Positions 5,527 through 7,756 of a DNA stretch of 7,756 nt are shown one piece after another (the first letter of the stretch is position 1; each line of letters begins with the position of its first letter). This stretch comes from Candidatus Cloacimonadota bacterium. GTDB lineage: Bacteria; Cloacimonadota; Cloacimonadia; Cloacimonadales; TCS61. The notes below the pieces were generated by a model. It did no database searches. It had not been told where the DNA came from and worked only from the letters and a program-made list of their open reading frames with translations. Location: positions 1 to 7,756 of the forward strand of contig JAQICU010000305.1 of the NCBI GenBank assembly GCA_027858325.1, in the 5' to 3' direction. A program made the translations under genes and the position numbers.

Positions 5527-6630
5527 ATGGATACTATCAATAAAATAATTACCGATAGTTTAATGAAAGAAAAAACGGATAGAGACAATAGATCTAGAGA
5601 GTCCAATACAATAAAATTTTTCCTTGGAATTATTGCGCTTGCGATCATCGTAATTTTTCTTCGAGAGTTGAAAACAATATTTATTCCTCTTACATTCGCG
5701 ATTTTCCTATCATTTATGTTCCAACCGTTAAATCGTTTTTTATACAGCAAGAAGATTCCAATCATTGTGAACATTTTAGTAATTGTCATAATGATCCTAA
5801 TCTTATTTACAGTTTTAGGAACAATTGTGTACACAAGTGTTTCTTCTTTCGTAACGGACTTCCCGAAATATGAGAAACAGCTTACGACAATGATCACCAG
5901 TGTGATTACTACATTAGATATCCCAATGGAACAAGTTACATTCTATTTACAAAATAAAGTTAATTGGCTGCAAATGGCAGATAAACTATCACTTTCAAAG
6001 ATCATTTCCGGTACTATGGGTAACTTTATTGATTTCTTCATTAAACTTTTACTCACGGTTGCCTTTATGATCTTTATAATATTGGAAAGATCAAGAATGT
6101 TTGAGAGCGTGGGAAAAGTAGTCTCTACAGACGGAGCGGCTCATTTTGGTCATGTTTTGAGGAATATCGAAAGGCAAATAAAAACCTATGTAGTAAATAA
6201 AACTTTTATCAGTTTGGCAACAGGGTTAATCAGTATGTTCTTCATCGCTATATTCGGTATTGATTTCGTAGTTATGTCCGGGTTACTGATATTTATACTA
6301 AATTATATTCCTAATATCGGATCAATATTTGCCTCGGCCTTCCCCATTCTGATCTGCTTTATTCAATACGGTTTTAGTTGGCAGCTTATTGCGATCTCAG
6401 TTTCTCTAATTTCAACTCAAATGATCATGGGCAATATTATTGAGCCAAAAGTTATGGGAACGGGGTTGAAATTATCACCACTCATTGTTCTTATCTCATT
6501 GATCTTCTGGTACTGGATTTGGGGTCCGATAGGCATGATCCTTGCAGTTCCGATCACATCAGCAATCAATCTTATTTTAAAAGAAATTCCTTCCATGAAA
6601 GTTGTTTCTGCTGTGATAAGTTCAGATTAA
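5527..6630 (+). CDS. AI-2E family (TqsA/PerM-like) inner-membrane transporter
   Basis: The 367-residue protein matches the AI-2E family (Pfam PF01594) in length, layout and motifs. Members are inner-membrane proteins proposed to export small molecules; E. coli TqsA affects autoinducer-2 and other members act as Na+(Li+)/H+ antiporters, so the substrate here is open. Hydrophobic segments lie at about residues 30-68 (two), 77-103, 167-187, 224-247, 250-278, 285-303 and 316-350. Residues 104-166 form a hydrophilic, helical region, as usual. Family motifs are LNYIPNIGSIFASAFP (258-273), NIIEPKVMGTGLKLSPLIVL (303-322) and WGPIGMILAVPIT (332-344). GAGAGG (5510-5515) is a weak SD 11 bases before the ATG. 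A DUF512 gene begins 3 bases after the stop, suggesting co-transcription. Confidence 0.92.
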   Translation: MDTINKIITDSLMKEKTDRDNRSRESNTIKFFLGIIALAIIVIFLRELKTIFIPLTFAIFLSFMFQPLNRFLYSKKIPIIVNILVIVIMILILFTVLGTIVYTSVSSFVTDFPKYEKQLTTMITSVITTLDIPMEQVTFYLQNKVNWLQMADKLSLSKIISGTMGNFIDFFIKLLLTVAFMIFIILERSRMFESVGKVVSTDGAAHFGHVLRNIERQIKTYVVNKTFISLATGLISMFFIAIFGIDFVVMSGLLIFILNYIPNIGSIFASAFPILICFIQYGFSWQLIAISVSLISTQMIMGNIIEPKVMGTGLKLSPLIVLISLIFWYWIWGPIGMILAVPITSAINLILKEIPSMKVVSAVISSD

Positions 6631-6633
6631 TTT

Positions 6634-7756
6634 ATGCCAATTACAGCTAATGAAATCATCGAAGGGAGTTTAGCTGATAATTCCAAACTGAATATCCATA
6701 ATAGAATAATTTCAATTAATGGGAATGAAATAAATGATTTTCTTGATCTACAATTTTATACTGCTGATGAGATTTTAGAAATAATCTATTTAGATAGTTC
6801 AGGATTTGAACGCAAATTAGAAATCCACAATGATTGGGAAACTCCCGTAGGCATTATTCCCAAAGAGCATAAATGCCGTACCTGCGCTAATGAATGTATT
6901 TTCTGTTTTGTTGATCAAATGCCAGATAACTTAAGAAAATCGCTTTATATCAAAGACGACGATTTCCGTTTTTCATTTGTATTCGGAAATTTCATTACAC
7001 TTACAAATTTATCAGATAAAGATCTTTCCCGAATGATCGAACAAAAATTAAATCCGTTATATATCTCTGTTCACACAACAAATCCTGTCCTTCATAGAAA
7101 AATGCTACGCTACAAACATAATTTCAACATCAGGGAAAAGTTACAGTTCTTAAGTAATAATGGAATTGAATTCCATACTCAAATTGTTGTTATTCCTGAG
7201 TGGAATGACGGCAAAGAGCTTGAAAACTCTTTAATTGATCTTACATCACCTGAATTAAATACATTGTCAGTGGGGATCGTACCGGTGGGATTAACAAAAT
7301 TCCGCAATTCATTAACTCAATTATCCCCTGTTAAAGCGAAGCAAGCTGCTCATATTTTAAAATTATCTTCAGTATTTCCACGAACTTATTGTTCTGATGA
7401 AATTTATTTATTAGCAAATGAGAAAATCCCTCCTGAAAATTTCTATGATGGTTATCCTCAATTGGAGAATGGAATTGGAATGATTCGATTACTTCTTGAA
7501 AACTGGAAGATTAACAAGCACGATTTTATTTCTGATATTCAAGCAGGAAGTGAAAAGATTGTATTCATCACTGGCAAATTAGCTTATTCAACAATTTCAA
7601 GAATTTCAGATGAGATCAATAAGTTACATCCCCATAAAACAAGAACTATTGAAGTTCTTAATAATGCATTTGGTGAAAATATTACCGTAGCAGGACTTCT
7701 CAATGCATCAGATATTCTCGATCAAATTAAGTTGGAAAGAGATGAGATCCCCACAC
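6634..7756 (+). CDS. DUF512 family PDZ/iron-sulfur protein, 3' end outside the window
   Basis: The frame is open to the window end (374 codons, no stop). Residues 1-68 form a PDZ-like domain (IIEGSLADNSKLNIHNRIIS, then NGNEINDFLDLQF). Next comes Cys84-x3-Cys88-x2-Cys91 in CANECIFCFVDQMPDNLRKS, with an extra Cys81, a radical-SAM-like FeS site. It continues LYIKDDDFRFSFVFGNFITL, TNL, PLYISVHTTNP, QIVVIPEWNDG, VGIVPVGLTKFR, CSDEIYLL and YPQLENGIGM, all hallmarks of the widespread DUF512 family (related to TIGR03279). The family is conserved but its reaction is not established to my knowledge; an FeS or radical SAM oxidoreductase is inferred. The family is usually about 430-450 residues, so roughly 60-80 are missing. 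The start is the only reasonable Met: an in-frame TAA lies just upstream and the next Met is residue 97. No SD is visible, so translation is probably coupled to the AI-2E gene. Confidence 0.93.
   Translation, partial: MPITANEIIEGSLADNSKLNIHNRIISINGNEINDFLDLQFYTADEILEIIYLDSSGFERKLEIHNDWETPVGIIPKEHKCRTCANECIFCFVDQMPDNLRKSLYIKDDDFRFSFVFGNFITLTNLSDKDLSRMIEQKLNPLYISVHTTNPVLHRKMLRYKHNFNIREKLQFLSNNGIEFHTQIVVIPEWNDGKELENSLIDLTSPELNTLSVGIVPVGLTKFRNSLTQLSPVKAKQAAHILKLSSVFPRTYCSDEIYLLANEKIPPENFYDGYPQLENGIGMIRLLLENWKINKHDFISDIQAGSEKIVFITGKLAYSTISRISDEINKLHPHKTRTIEVLNNAFGENITVAGLLNASDILDQIKLERDEIPT

Noticed and set aside
5487..5897. 136-codon antisense frame over the AI-2E gene start
   Set aside because: It mirrors the membrane-protein frame, has no SD or family features, and the plus-strand gene is certain.

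Overview
The window is AT-rich DNA (about one third G+C by eye) with strong Shine-Dalgarno (SD) sites, short operon gaps and two clear intrinsic terminators, so it is bacterial. A lipoprotein and an outer-membrane beta-barrel with a C-terminal Phe show a Gram-negative envelope. The secreted-domain style (FN3 plus a WPAEASW...VGDGG domain), the absence of a Firmicutes-type N-terminal extension on bL27, and the rng-like-rplU-rpmA order suggest the Fibrobacteres-Chlorobi-Bacteroidetes sphere, perhaps a Cloacimonadota-like lineage. That placement is inference and is weak. All genes read rightward, and their ends fit the standard bacterial code.

Positions 1-900: the C-terminal tail of an RNase E/G-like protein, interrupted by in-frame stops, then the ribosomal pair rplU (bL21) and rpmA (bL27), closed by a hairpin/U-tract terminator. 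Positions 900-2850: a stand-alone gene for a divergent ATP-type PEP carboxykinase family protein, started at the ATG at 948 rather than at the TTG that lies in its SD. Positions 2813-5348: a self-contained two-gene unit (possible extended -10 promoter, lipoprotein, beta-barrel, strong terminator), the most novel-looking part of the window. Positions 5350-7756: a spacer with a possible 29-codon ORF and a fair sigma70-like promoter, then an AI-2E family membrane protein and, 3 bases after its stop, a DUF512 family PDZ/FeS protein that runs off the window end.

The blocks look like housekeeping genes (translation, central carbon metabolism, a conserved FeS protein) flanking one lineage-specific envelope cassette. 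I see no tRNA, rRNA, CRISPR array, insertion sequence or phage gene. I do not claim a proven new system; the lipoprotein/barrel pair is the best candidate.
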